From NCBI RefSeq assembly GCF_014695975.1, contig NZ_JACJPI010000088.1, forward strand, positions 1 to 64,000: a stretch of 64,000 bases of DNA, read 5' to 3'. Position 1 is the stretch's first letter. Each line of letters starts with the position of its first letter. Positions 7,659-16,564 of this stretch are shown piece after piece. The translations under genes were made by a program, and so were the position numbers. The notes below the pieces were generated by a model. The model saw only the letters and a program-made list of their open reading frames with translations, was not told the DNA's origin and did not search any database. The stretch is from Leptolyngbya sp. FACHB-321. Its GTDB lineage: Bacteria; Cyanobacteriota; Cyanobacteriia; Leptolyngbyales; Leptolyngbyaceae.

Positions 7659-10600
7659 TCAGTCATCGACGCGATCGCTTTGGTCTTGTGCTGAAGGCTG
7701 CGCTGAAACCTGACCGCTAGTAGCTGACCGCTTTACTTTGACGCTGACAATTTTCCAGGGGTGAACTGTAGCGGTTTGCCCCTGAGTTGTTTGGGCAGTC
7801 GTTGGTCGCTCTAACAAATCTACAGGCTGCTCTAGCGCCAAATCCAAGTCGCTTTGGAAAGTAAGCTGTGCTGGTTCGCCGTGACACTCGTAGCAACGCA
7901 AGACCCACTCATCCAGCGAGTCTTCTGACTGCTTGAATGCCATCAACACGAGATTCTCGGCTCCCAGATCTAGAAGGGAAGCGGTCGGTGGCAAGGTTTT
8001 AGGGCGATCGTCTCCGCTAGCAGAAATGACCTGTGCAGTGAGCGGCATATTTAACTCATAGCCATGCTTGACGGTTTGAGCGGCTTTCCAGTCGCCTGCA
8101 TGAGGATAGAGGGCATAGGTGAACGAGTGCCGTCCTTTGTCTGCCTCTGGATCGGGCCATTCGGAGCCACGCAGTAAGGTGAGTCGTAGTTGATCAGGTT
8201 TCGCGTCATAGCCATGCTTACAGTCGTTGAGTAAGCTCACACCATAATTACCGTCGCTTAGATCTGCCCAATGCATCGCAGGGACTTCCCACTGCGCTTT
8301 TTCGCGCTCGCTCTCCGGCTTCGTCGTCCGCTCAATCGCCCCACAAGGAATTTCATACGTCGCGTAATCTGTTTCTAGATTCAATGGAAAAGCAGCTTTC
8401 ACGACAACATGGCGCTCTTGCCAATCAACAAACGTGCGGATTTCCAAATTGGGTGAATCTTGCTGCAAAACATAAAATTGCTTAAAGATGGATGCCCCAA
8501 TTTTGCGTTCAATATAAATGTATTCTTCAAGGGCATTTTGAACGTAGTCATTTTTTCTCTGAAAAGGTTTCTGTGATGATTCAATTGTTAGCAGAGTTGC
8601 AGATGGTAAAGGATGTTGAGCATACTTAGGGTCAATGTTCCAGGCATCCCAATATTGTCCTTTATCCTCGAATGCTTGCAGTTCATTACCTAGGCCGTTA
8701 AGTACTTCGCGTTGATGGATTTTATCAAAGATGCTGGCTAAATCTCCCGTCTTTGAATCAACGATGACTCTCAAAAACTCATTTTCTAGGACGAATGAAT
8801 GCGATTCGATCGTTTCTGTAGTTGATTCGTAAGGGCAGAGCCAGTAAGTACGGTAGCCAACTGCTGGAATCTGCTCTGCAAAAAAGGAAATGCCGCAAAG
8901 CCCTCTATCTAGAGAGTAAAAACGCTGGGCTGTAATGATTTGTCCCTCTAAATCAAAAATTCGCCAGTTATCTGGATCACCAGATGATAAACAGATATCA
9001 ACTCCAATAACATGCGATCGCTCCCAGTTCAGCGGATTAAAGACCACGATCGCTTTCGCATCTGGATGCGGTGGCGGTGGAAGGGCAATTTGTTGGGCGA
9101 TCGTAGCGAGCGAGTACTGCTTAATTTCCTGACCAAGCTTTGTCGCTTCTTCCCAAGCCCGATTCGCGTCGTCGAATACTTCTGTAATGGATGAGCCAGG
9201 GAGAATATCGTGAAACTGATTAAACAGCACTTTTTTCCAGGCAGTTTCTAAATCCCTTTTGGGATAGTTCACGCTTGCGCTGATGGTTGCCAGCGATGCC
9301 CACAGTTCAGCTTGATACAGCAACTCTTCAGAATGACGGTTGAAGTGCTTCTGATCGGCGTGGGTAGTGTGGCAGCCACGATGGAATTCGAGGTAGAGGT
9401 CGGAGTCCCAGAGAGGAAGATGAGAGGGGTGAGGGGCAAGGGGAGGAGAAAAAGAGGAAAGTTTTGAGTTCTGAGTTTCGTTAGGAGCAGTTAAAGACTC
9501 GTTGACGATTGTTGAAGGCTCATTCACGACTAGCTGTGCTTGGGTGATCGAGCGTTGATCCTCAGCCGTTGAGCCTCTAGCTGCATCTGGCTTGTAGTGC
9601 GCTTCGAGGTCTTGCAGATAGTCGAGGGCAGTGGAGAATTCTAGTTGGGGGAAGAAGGGCGATCGCTGCCAGCGGCGGGCGATTTCGAGCATATCGCGGG
9701 TGGGACCACCACCATGATCGCCGACTCCGGGGAGCCAGAGGACATCGGGAATGCCTGTTTTGGTTTCCCAGTCGCAGGCGTAGGTTGCCATTTTGATGGG
9801 GTCGATGCCTTCGCCGATCGGCGCGGACATGAGGCTGAAGATCTCGGTGCCATCGGGAGCTTGCCACTGGAAAACTTCGTAGGGGAATTTCGTGGTGTCG
9901 TTCCAGCGCAGTTTTTGAGTAACGAAGTAATCGATGCCACCTTGCTTGAGGATCTGCGGTAGCTGCCAGGTGAAGCCAAAGCTATCGGGTAGCCATGCCA
10001 TGCGGTTGATGCTGCCAAATTTCTCCTGAAAGTAGCGTTGACCGTACAACACGTGCCGCACCATTGACTCACCACTGATGATGTTGAGTTCTGGTTCGAT
10101 CCACAGCCCACCGACGGGTTCCCACCATCCGTCCGCGATCGCCTCTCGGATCTTCTCGAACAACGCAGGACGGTTCTGCTCAATCCATTCATACAGTGCG
10201 GGAGTCGAGTGGCAGAAGATGAGTTCGGGGAAGTCTTTTTGCAGGTTCAAGGCTGACTCGAAGGTGCGTTCAGCAGCGTTCCAGGTTTCAGCAACTGTCC
10301 AGAGCCATGCCATATCGAGATGAGCGTGTCCCACCAAGCGGATGCGACGCTGTTTAATGAAGGGGGAAAGGGGGAGGAGGCGATCGCGTAAGGTTGCCAG
10401 AGCTTGATCGAAGAGTTTGCGGAGGGAGGATGCAGGGGGAGAGGAAAGGATTGACCAGTCGATCGCGGTGATGGCTTCGGTGAGGAGGGGGAGTTCTTCG
10501 GGCGCGAAGGTTTGGAGATAGAGGCGGAGTACGTCTAGTTCGTCGGCGATGAAGCTGGGTTCGGGAGCGTCGCTGGAGGATTCGTAGTGACAGACCGATC

Positions 10601-11075
10601 GCACGAGTGCGCCATCGTCATGACCGGGACTGATCAGGCGAATGGCGATCGCAAATGTATCTCCGGGTGCAACGGTGTTACTGAGGAGCAACCGAGTACT
10701 GACATCAAACAGATCGCCTTCCTGCACGAACGTGCCATTGACAAAAAGTTGAGCATTGGTTGCCCACCAGGTAGCAGCGACGCGCAGAGTTAAACCTGTC
10801 AGTGGATAACCCTGCAAGTCTTGGGGCACCGTGATGACTTGCCCAAACCAGCGCACCCGGTTGCCCTTTGTCCAGGCAAGGTGGTCTTTTTCATTAAGGG
10901 GCGCGATCGACCAACTTTGCCAGGTTTCGGGCTGAGTTGCCTGAGCGATCGACAGATCCTCATCGCAGTAGCGCCAACCTGCTTGAATAGTGCATTGGGT
11001 CAGACCACGCAAGCGCGTAATCGCCTCTGAAAGATGCTCGGCTGGGTCTGAAACGGGACTACTCACCACTGTCAT
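7659..11075 (-). CDS. Glycoside hydrolase family 38 alpha-mannosidase
   Basis: An 1138-residue GH38 enzyme, predicted to release alpha-mannose by a retaining, zinc-dependent mechanism. An N-terminal beta domain (about 1-240) precedes the catalytic domain. There, IRLVGHAHLDMAWLW supplies the zinc-binding His-X-Asp, and LPDSFGFTWQLPQIL supplies the nucleophile Asp. The helical bundle domain contains HFNRHSEELLYQAE. C-terminal beta domains follow. Between about residues 497 and 555 the protein carries a Ser/Pro/Asn-rich stretch encoded by repeat DNA (9410-9590), which looks like an insertion in frame. No signal peptide, so cytoplasmic. The last 30 residues are Ser/Gln-rich. No sugar transporter gene is adjacent. 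Confidence 0.93.
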   Translation of the reverse strand: MTVVSSPVSDPAEHLSEAITRLRGLTQCTIQAGWRYCDEDLSIAQATQPETWQSWSIAPLNEKDHLAWTKGNRVRWFGQVITVPQDLQGYPLTGLTLRVAATWWATNAQLFVNGTFVQEGDLFDVSTRLLLSNTVAPGDTFAIAIRLISPGHDDGALVRSVCHYESSSDAPEPSFIADELDVLRLYLQTFAPEELPLLTEAITAIDWSILSSPPASSLRKLFDQALATLRDRLLPLSPFIKQRRIRLVGHAHLDMAWLWTVAETWNAAERTFESALNLQKDFPELIFCHSTPALYEWIEQNRPALFEKIREAIADGWWEPVGGLWIEPELNIISGESMVRHVLYGQRYFQEKFGSINRMAWLPDSFGFTWQLPQILKQGGIDYFVTQKLRWNDTTKFPYEVFQWQAPDGTEIFSLMSAPIGEGIDPIKMATYACDWETKTGIPDVLWLPGVGDHGGGPTRDMLEIARRWQRSPFFPQLEFSTALDYLQDLEAHYKPDAARGSTAEDQRSITQAQLVVNEPSTIVNESLTAPNETQNSKLSSFSPPLAPHPSHLPLWDSDLYLEFHRGCHTTHADQKHFNRHSEELLYQAELWASLATISASVNYPKRDLETAWKKVLFNQFHDILPGSSITEVFDDANRAWEEATKLGQEIKQYSLATIAQQIALPPPPHPDAKAIVVFNPLNWERSHVIGVDICLSSGDPDNWRIFDLEGQIITAQRFYSLDRGLCGISFFAEQIPAVGYRTYWLCPYESTTETIESHSFVLENEFLRVIVDSKTGDLASIFDKIHQREVLNGLGNELQAFEDKGQYWDAWNIDPKYAQHPLPSATLLTIESSQKPFQRKNDYVQNALEEYIYIERKIGASIFKQFYVLQQDSPNLEIRTFVDWQERHVVVKAAFPLNLETDYATYEIPCGAIERTTKPESEREKAQWEVPAMHWADLSDGNYGVSLLNDCKHGYDAKPDQLRLTLLRGSEWPDPEADKGRHSFTYALYPHAGDWKAAQTVKHGYELNMPLTAQVISASGDDRPKTLPPTASLLDLGAENLVLMAFKQSEDSLDEWVLRCYECHGEPAQLTFQSDLDLALEQPVDLLERPTTAQTTQGQTATVHPWKIVSVKVKRSATSGQVSAQPSAQDQSDRVDD
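9410..9590. repeat. G-rich and heptamer-like repeat inserted in the mannosidase gene
   Basis: A purine-rich run (AGGGGTGAGGGGCAAGGGG type) followed by GTTTTGAGTTCTGAGTTTCG-like heptamers lies within the GH38 coding sequence without breaking the frame. The same sequence class is found in spacers at 16440-16503 and 1510-1575. Confidence 0.5.
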
Positions 11076-11254
11076 CCTTCCACTGACTGCACGCCTATAA
11101 TAGAGCGCTGGGCTACATAATTTCTCGGTTAGGGGAGTACAGCAAGCTCATCTGCTAGCTTCATAATTAGTTAACCCTAGGATTTCTATAGGGCAGCACT
11201 TTACGAAAGTTGATTAAGACAGCTAGAGTTTTGTGACTGACTTGGTAAAGCCTT

Positions 11255-11575
11255 ATGCAAGTAGAGGATGAACGAAGAATTGTTCTAAGTGCTTTTCTAG
11301 TCGTCGTATTTAATCTAGTTATTGCCTGCTTAGGAATTGCTTATTTTTCGTCATATTACGCTCCTGGAAACCCTATACGTCCCAGCCGCACTAATGTAAA
11401 TCTAATTGGTTTTGCAGCAATATTTATAGGGGCATTTCAAGTCCTGTATCTTACTCCATTACTGATTTATGCGGCTCGCTTACGGAGGTGGAACTTGGTT
11501 AGAGGTGCAGCTTTAGGAGGTATTATGACTGCGCTGCTAAATGTCGCCTTTCTGCTCACTCTTCCCAACAGGTAG
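11255..11575 (+). CDS. Small integral membrane protein of unknown function
   Basis: A 106-residue protein with three clear hydrophobic spans (about residues 9-31, 49-70 and 84-103) and a conserved-looking RPSRTNVNLIG loop. There is no recognisable family. ATG start, with a weak upstream ribosome site. Codon use is more A+T-rich than neighbouring genes. It stands alone between the mannosidase (divergent) and a minus-strand gene. Confidence 0.6.
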   Translation: MQVEDERRIVLSAFLVVVFNLVIACLGIAYFSSYYAPGNPIRPSRTNVNLIGFAAIFIGAFQVLYLTPLLIYAARLRRWNLVRGAALGGIMTALLNVAFLLTLPNR

Positions 11576-11633
11576 TGTGAAGCAATTCTTTGCCACATAA
11601 AAGCAGACTATTGAAAATCGAGGACGATTATCT

Positions 11634-11738
11634 ATGGCTACAGATAATTACTTCCCTTTTGTGGAAAGTACAGCCGTAGCTGATACCCAAACCATCCTGC
11701 AAGGTTTCAGCATCCTGGTTACAGAGTTGTTTGCTTAA
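11634..11738 (+). CDS. Possible 34-residue peptide
   Basis: A short open frame beginning MATDNYFPFVESTAVADTQT and ending LVTELFA. It follows the small membrane protein by about 60 bases on the same strand. There is no recognised homologue and no strong ribosome site. It could be chance; it is included only because the rest of this 230-base spacer holds nothing but a CCTTTAGCC-type heptamer repeat (about 11760-11815). Confidence 0.2.
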   Translation: MATDNYFPFVESTAVADTQTILQGFSILVTELFA

Positions 11739-11804
11739 CCAATGCCGTTACTAATTCCTACTCCAACTTCAACCCTTTAGCCTTTAGCCTTCATCCTTTA
11801 ACTT

Positions 11805-12758
11805 TCAACCCTTACCGCTTACTGCCATTTCCTTTCGTAACTCCAGGTAGCGATGCAAATACTCTGAGATAATGCCGTGCAGCATCAGGTTGCGGGCAGA
11901 ACTAAACGAACTTTCGGGAGCGAGTGGATGGCGGTTTGTGATGACGTGGTTCCAGTTATAGTCACCTGTCAGCGCACTGACATAGCAACCAAAGTTTTCG
12001 TCAAATTCGAGGGACAGCACTGCCCGTTCAAATTCGTCACTCGTGAGGCAGAGCGAATAGAAGACCTTGAAAAGCTCGATCGACGACTCCAGATCCAGGA
12101 TGCGTAACCAGCGACGCTTCGTGAAATCAATGTCTACTTGCACCGATTTGATGCTGTCAAAACTCAGCCCTCGTGCCTGCACCTGCTGTATCCAGTGAGG
12201 ATTTTCGCGCTGTGCCTTGCTGTAGTCCAGCACGAAGTTATACAGAATGAGATCGTGTTCCAGAAACGCATTCTCTGCCAAATCGTTGATGGTGCTGGGG
12301 TAAAGTTTAGATTTTTCGATCGTCGGATCAGGACCGTTATCAATCAGGAAATTGACGATATTGGAGCCGAGGCAGATGTGCCGCACAATCAGGTAGCAGG
12401 CTTCGGGCGACGCAAAAGTGTTGAGAAACCAGGCAGCCGATCGATGCATCAGCGTGTAGTTGCTGAACTGGAAGGGCAACAGCCGCTTCACCGTCATAAT
12501 GATTGCCAGCAGCACATTTGCAATGAAAGCGATCGGCAATAATAGATAGCTGCGCGTCCAGTTTCGCAAGTCGCGAATCATGTAGCCCTTCGCAACCAGG
12601 TCTACCGGAATCGCCTGATCGACATACAGTGCATCCCAGGCGTTAGGATTGCGGCGATCGTGCGGTTCGGGTAGATAAGGGTTCAGGTCAGATTGCAGTG
12701 GCAATGGCTCGATCGTCGCTTGAATTGGCGCTTGAGTGGAAGCAGAAACAACGTCCAT
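11805..12758 (-). CDS. Conserved protein of unknown function, membrane-associated
   Basis: A 317-residue protein I cannot place in a named family. A hydrophobic segment at about residues 72-92 (YLLLPIAFIANVLLAIIMTV) could be a membrane anchor or a buried helix. The rest is soluble, with motifs rich in His/Asp/Glu: a LIVRHICLG segment, ENAFLEHDLILYNFV, and VDIDFTKRRWLRI. It is the last gene of a minus-strand run after the ketosynthase-oxidase fusion and the HExxH protein, with 41 bases to the latter. This suggests co-expression and possibly a role with the ketosynthase product. Function is not inferred beyond that. Confidence 0.65.
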   Translation of the reverse strand: MDVVSASTQAPIQATIEPLPLQSDLNPYLPEPHDRRNPNAWDALYVDQAIPVDLVAKGYMIRDLRNWTRSYLLLPIAFIANVLLAIIMTVKRLLPFQFSNYTLMHRSAAWFLNTFASPEACYLIVRHICLGSNIVNFLIDNGPDPTIEKSKLYPSTINDLAENAFLEHDLILYNFVLDYSKAQRENPHWIQQVQARGLSFDSIKSVQVDIDFTKRRWLRILDLESSIELFKVFYSLCLTSDEFERAVLSLEFDENFGCYVSALTGDYNWNHVITNRHPLAPESSFSSARNLMLHGIISEYLHRYLELRKEMAVSGKG

Positions 12759-12799
12759 ATTTCTTGTGAATTAAATAGTGAAGTGAAGCATAAGGTTGC

Positions 12800-13417
12800 T
12801 CAGCCTGAAAAGACGGCACCCTGAGTGACACCGTGTTGGGTTTTGCGATCGTAGTCGAGGTCACGCTGGTTGTACTGGCTGATGATGCCTTGAGCTGCCT
12901 TATTTGCAGCAACCCCCAGCTCTGAGCATGAGCTTTTTGCCGGAAACCGTTTTAGCAGCTGTAGAATCTCTTGACTAGTGGCAATGCCATTGTCTTTATG
13001 CCCATCTTCGTGAAGGCGCAGTGCTTTAATGTACTGGTTCCAGCGATTGACCAAGCCTTTCGCAGCGTTAGCGGGTTGCTTCCACTGTGGCAGGGTAACC
13101 GAGACATCGGCTCTGACTCGAATCGCAGTTAATTGACAGCTATTTGCCTGACTTAAATATTGATAGTTCCAGCGCACATACCAATCGGTACGCGCATCAA
13201 AGCGCTGCCCTGATGTTTGGCTAATGGGGCCCAACTGGTTCATTTGTTGGCGCAGTTGTCCAGCCGTTGCGCCCTTAATTGGATAGTAAACAGTTTTGAC
13301 TGCAACAACGGGTTGGGACTGAGCTTGAATCGGAGCGATCGAATGGATCAGAATCACCGCCAAACAACTCACGATAGCCACTAAAATTTGCTTCAAAAGG
13401 TTGGGGCTTCGGTTCAT
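12800..13417 (-). CDS. Secreted HExxH putative metalloprotease (DUF922-type)
   Basis: A 205-residue protein with a signal peptide (MNRSPNLLKQILVAIVSCLA, then a probable Ala-X-Ala-like cleavage near residue 33). The mature domain carries LHEDGHKDNG, a zinc-type HExxH motif (His136, Glu137, His140). The arrangement of an early beta part (YYPIKGATAGQLRQQMNQLG) and a C-terminal HExxH helix fits the DUF922 family of predicted zinc proteases. Two cysteines in the mature part, Cys94 and Cys159, could form a disulfide. It lies 35 bases downstream of the ketosynthase fusion and 41 bases upstream of the 317-aa gene. Activity and substrate are inferred from the motif only. Confidence 0.75.
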   Translation of the reverse strand: MNRSPNLLKQILVAIVSCLAVILIHSIAPIQAQSQPVVAVKTVYYPIKGATAGQLRQQMNQLGPISQTSGQRFDARTDWYVRWNYQYLSQANSCQLTAIRVRADVSVTLPQWKQPANAAKGLVNRWNQYIKALRLHEDGHKDNGIATSQEILQLLKRFPAKSSCSELGVAANKAAQGIISQYNQRDLDYDRKTQHGVTQGAVFSG

Positions 13418-13452
13418 ACTCAGTCCTCATGTTTACTAAGGCGTAGTTGCCA

Positions 13453-15477
13453 TCACCGAATCTCCTCCAATTGCAGCAAGTAAAGTCGCGCTGTTACCTG
13501 AGCGGTTTTTACAATTCGCTGAGCAATCTCTGTAGTCATCCATTCGGCGTTAATCAACTCATTCAGCTTGCCCAAATGTGCTTCGTCATTCGCGCTGTGA
13601 TAGCCCAAAAACGACACTTGTTCATCTTTTAGCCCCAGCGTTTGCTGAATTTTTGCTGCCCAATGTCCCGCCAGATTGTTGCCCAAGCCCTCAATAATAA
13701 ACATGCTTCCCAGCAGATCAACGGGATTTTCGCGTGATGCCTGGTGGAAGATAAACGCTGACAGTGCCTCACTACCAATGTTCTTCTCCGCATTCACAAT
13801 TTCCTCCAGCGCACCACCGATCGACACGTAGTTGCGTTCTAGCATCTGGTAATCGCGGTGTTCATCCTGGGCATGACCAATGAAGGTCGATCGTAGCCGA
13901 AAGTCCGTCATATTCGATGCAGCACGGGCAATCCACCGCGCCCCTTCCACCACCTGCGGACGCAAATTTCGCAGCATCGCCTTGTAGTCATCCACCGTAA
14001 ATTCACCGCGATGCAGTTTGCGCACAATGGGAACGGAACGAATCTCACGCTCAAACTCTAACCAGACGAGGGCAAGTTGACGCAGCAGGTAGGCAGAAAC
14101 GGGTTCTTCAGGAGTAGGGATTGGAGCGTGGGGAGTGGGGAGTGGAAGAGAGTTCTGAATAGCGTTTTGCGCTGCGTTGCCAGAAAGTTCTAAGTTTTGA
14201 GTTAGGTCATTGGAGAGGTGAGGCATAGGAGTTGGGGATTGGGATGAAGAGTTTTGATTCATGCTTGGTGCAGATGCGTTAAAGCGTTGCGAGTTGCGAA
14301 TCAATTCTGCTCCCTCTGCCTCCCCTGCTTCCTTCGCTTCTGCCTCCTGGCTCCCCACCACGCTCAGCATCATATACGCCGTTGTAAACCGTCCGCTTTC
14401 TGGCACGAAGCAGAAGATCTTTTGCCCCGGTTGCAGATTGCCAGAGTGGAATAATTCCTCCAGCATTAAGTAGATGGACGCGCAACCTGTATTGCCGCGT
14501 GTGTAGAGATTGGTAAACCATTTGTCTTCAGGAATCATGCAGCCTGCTTTCTCCAGCAGTTCCACAATTTGTCCCCGAAAAAAGTGGGATGAATAATGAC
14601 ACAGTAACCAATCAATGTCATCAGGCTGCACGCGACCTAGTTCAATTAACTTGAGCCAACCTTCGACGCCAAGCTTGATCACATTATCTAAAAGTCGAAT
14701 ATTTTGACGAAGATTGATAGCCCCCGCTTCAGCAGCTTGCAAGTAGGAAGGATAGTCCATCCAACTTTTTTGTGCGCTGTCATCCTCTGTGCCAGCATAC
14801 ATACAAACAGGATAGGCATTGGCATGAGAAATCAACTCAATCCATTCAATTTTCAAACTAATGCCTGAAGGATTAGGATGATTTTGAACGAGAAAAGCGC
14901 CTGCACCGTCAGACAGCATCCAGCGGAGAAATTCGGTATCAAAACCGAGAGATTTTCCCGCTTTGACGCTTGCTTCAGCTTCAAAATGAGTGTGTTTGAA
15001 CAACCGTGACGGTAGCTCTGAGGCAACAGCGATCGCGGCTCGTTTTTCGCCTAGCTTTACCTGTGATGCTGCATATTTTAATGCCGTCACACCCGCACAA
15101 CAGACGCCCTGGCTGGAACTAATTTCGAGGGGTGATAGTTCCGTCAATTCGCCATGTACCATGCTGGCAAAGCCAGGAACAAGCAAATCTGACCAACTGG
15201 TGGCAGCAGAGAGAAGGTCGATCGCACCTGGCTCTAGATTAGCGTTTGCTAACGCATCACGAACGGCGCTCGCTGCCATTTGGCTATTGCTATATGTGGT
15301 TTGTTGCTGGCGATCAAGTGCGTAATAGCGCTGCTGAATGCCGTTACTTTTGAGAATACGATGTTTGACTTTTGAGGGGCGACCATTCACTTTTCCTAAA
15401 TAGTCTTCCATCTCGTCATTGGCGATCGGATTTCCAGGCAAAAACTTGCCGATGCTGTTGATGTATACACCGTGCAT
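13453..15477 (-). CDS. StlD/DarB-type beta-ketosynthase fused to haem-oxygenase-like diiron oxidase
   Basis: A 674-residue two-domain enzyme. Residues 1-375 resemble StlD/DarB ketosynthases (KASIII fold), which condense and cyclise acyl units into cyclohexanedione/dialkylresorcinol precursors: FLPGNPIANDEMEDYLGK, MVHGEL, nucleophile region GVCCAGVTALKYA (Cys126 or Cys127), His294 in LCHYSSH, and Asn329 in TRGNTGCAS, so the C-H-N triad is intact. A 75-residue low-complexity linker (about 378-455) follows. Residues 460-674 look like the haem-oxygenase-like diiron oxidase fold: Glu511, the HAQDEH region (535-540), Glu596 in FIIEGLG, and H627-x3-D-E-x-H634. First gene of a probable minus-strand operon with the DUF922 and 317-aa genes, and divergent from a Coq4-like gene. 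The product is unknown; an oxidised long-chain ring or alkyl compound is inference. Confidence 0.82.
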   Translation of the reverse strand: MHGVYINSIGKFLPGNPIANDEMEDYLGKVNGRPSKVKHRILKSNGIQQRYYALDRQQQTTYSNSQMAASAVRDALANANLEPGAIDLLSAATSWSDLLVPGFASMVHGELTELSPLEISSSQGVCCAGVTALKYAASQVKLGEKRAAIAVASELPSRLFKHTHFEAEASVKAGKSLGFDTEFLRWMLSDGAGAFLVQNHPNPSGISLKIEWIELISHANAYPVCMYAGTEDDSAQKSWMDYPSYLQAAEAGAINLRQNIRLLDNVIKLGVEGWLKLIELGRVQPDDIDWLLCHYSSHFFRGQIVELLEKAGCMIPEDKWFTNLYTRGNTGCASIYLMLEELFHSGNLQPGQKIFCFVPESGRFTTAYMMLSVVGSQEAEAKEAGEAEGAELIRNSQRFNASAPSMNQNSSSQSPTPMPHLSNDLTQNLELSGNAAQNAIQNSLPLPTPHAPIPTPEEPVSAYLLRQLALVWLEFEREIRSVPIVRKLHRGEFTVDDYKAMLRNLRPQVVEGARWIARAASNMTDFRLRSTFIGHAQDEHRDYQMLERNYVSIGGALEEIVNAEKNIGSEALSAFIFHQASRENPVDLLGSMFIIEGLGNNLAGHWAAKIQQTLGLKDEQVSFLGYHSANDEAHLGKLNELINAEWMTTEIAQRIVKTAQVTARLYLLQLEEIR
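14105..14285. repeat. Repeat-derived linker DNA in the ketosynthase fusion
   Basis: Purine-rich units (GGGGAGTGGGGAGTGG) and heptamer-like GTTCTAAGTTTTGAGTT units code for the Ser/Pro/Asn-rich linker between the two enzyme domains. This is the same repeat class as in the mannosidase and trmJ genes. Confidence 0.45.
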
Positions 15478-15870
15478 ATGTGACTCTTTATTGTGAAAAG
15501 GTGATTTTTGAGAGCAATAAAACCTAATTTCAAGATTCAGAAGCCGACCTTCCTAACCTGAAACACTCCTCCATGACATCATCGACAGTTCTAACCATTT
15601 CGGAACTTTTTAGCAGTCAATGCATCAAGCCACTTGTAGGAAAGATGCCCAAAATGTAGTTAAGAAAAACAAATTTATCTCTAGAGCCTTAAACGTATGC
15701 TCTACAGGTCAAAAAATGATTTAACTTAACCTGAAGTCGATAGGTTGACTCTAGTAATTTCGCGTAGAATTTACCTAAAATTTGTGACACTTCTGCTGAC
15801 TGTCACCAGCTTAAGCATTGAGTCATATATTTAGAGCAAGACTAAAATCAACGCTTTAGTAAAAATCCCA
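15478..15870. promoter_or_regulatory. Divergent promoter region of ketosynthase and coq4-like genes
   Basis: A 393-base A+T-rich spacer between two divergent genes. A possible -10 hexamer TAGAAT stands at about 15765 for the plus-strand gene. I see no clear operator or long inverted repeat. It should hold promoters for both genes. Confidence 0.35.
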
Positions 15871-16383
15871 ATGGATGCGATCGGCTCTATCAATGTATCT
15901 ACCCACCTACCGCAACAGTCCCTCACGCTACGGCAGGGGCTAGAACGTTACTACCAGGCAAACCCCGACTTTGTGCGCAATCAAGACCTTCAGGTTGGCA
16001 TCATGCGGATTCCTTGGTGCGACATGCAGCGGCACGACATTATGCACGTAGTCACGGGCTACAGCACAGCGCTGGAACAAGAACTCCAACTAATTGGCTT
16101 TTTGCTGACTGCCCTTACCTGGAAACGCCCCTGGTACTATTACGCGCAAAGCTTCGTGGTGTTTTTAGAGCTGTTGTGGCAGTCCATCCAGGGCAAAGCG
16201 TGGGGCGGCATCTACCATAACCCTGTGCAGGTCTGCCAACTGTACCTGAAGGGAGTCAAGCAAGGGCTAGCGTTGCCCCAAAAAATTAATGCCGCGATCG
16301 ATCCTGAGACCGTACTCGATCGCGATCTGGAATCACTACGATCGGAGTATGGCATTCAGAACGCTGGTGCCTGGGATTGCTGA
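15871..16383 (+). CDS. Coq4-family protein
   Basis: A 170-residue protein with the Coq4 signature HDxxH-x11-E intact (His55, Asp56, His59, Glu71 in the RHDIMHVVTGY region). In eukaryotes and proteobacteria Coq4 binds a metal and acts in ubiquinone synthesis (C1 decarboxylation/hydroxylation or complex scaffold). Cyanobacteria make plastoquinone, not ubiquinone, so the job must differ here. It is divergent from the ketosynthase-oxidase fusion, which suggests a role in the same lipid-like or quinone-like pathway. The sequence is shorter than yeast Coq4 but covers the core. Family call is confident; function is inference. Confidence 0.8.
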   Translation: MDAIGSINVSTHLPQQSLTLRQGLERYYQANPDFVRNQDLQVGIMRIPWCDMQRHDIMHVVTGYSTALEQELQLIGFLLTALTWKRPWYYYAQSFVVFLELLWQSIQGKAWGGIYHNPVQVCQLYLKGVKQGLALPQKINAAIDPETVLDRDLESLRSEYGIQNAGAWDC

Positions 16384-16439
16384 GGAAGGCACCAGGCAGA
16401 GGGCAGGAGGCAAACGCAACTCTTGCCTCATCGACTGCC

Positions 16440-16503
16440 GCTCCCCTCATCATCCTCTTGCCCCCTCACTCCCCACTCCCTACTCCCTCACTCCCCACTC
16501 TCC
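16440..16503. repeat. Pyrimidine-rich tandem repeat upstream of glmS
   Basis: Tandem, degenerate CCCTCACTCCCCACTCCCTA units fill the spacer before glmS. The same C+T-rich class occurs before sufS (about 50865-50920) and, in frame, inside several coding regions. It is not translated here. Confidence 0.55.
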
Positions 16504-16564
16504 TTAGAGATTAAAAAAACGGAGTATATTGGCGGGTATGTAGGTTCAGGTGGAGCAACGCCAA

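Noticed and set aside
13453-15477. Reading the ketosynthase fusion as ordinary fatty-acid FabH
   Set aside because: The N-terminal blocks are of the StlD/DarB kind and the extra oxidase domain has no place in FabH.
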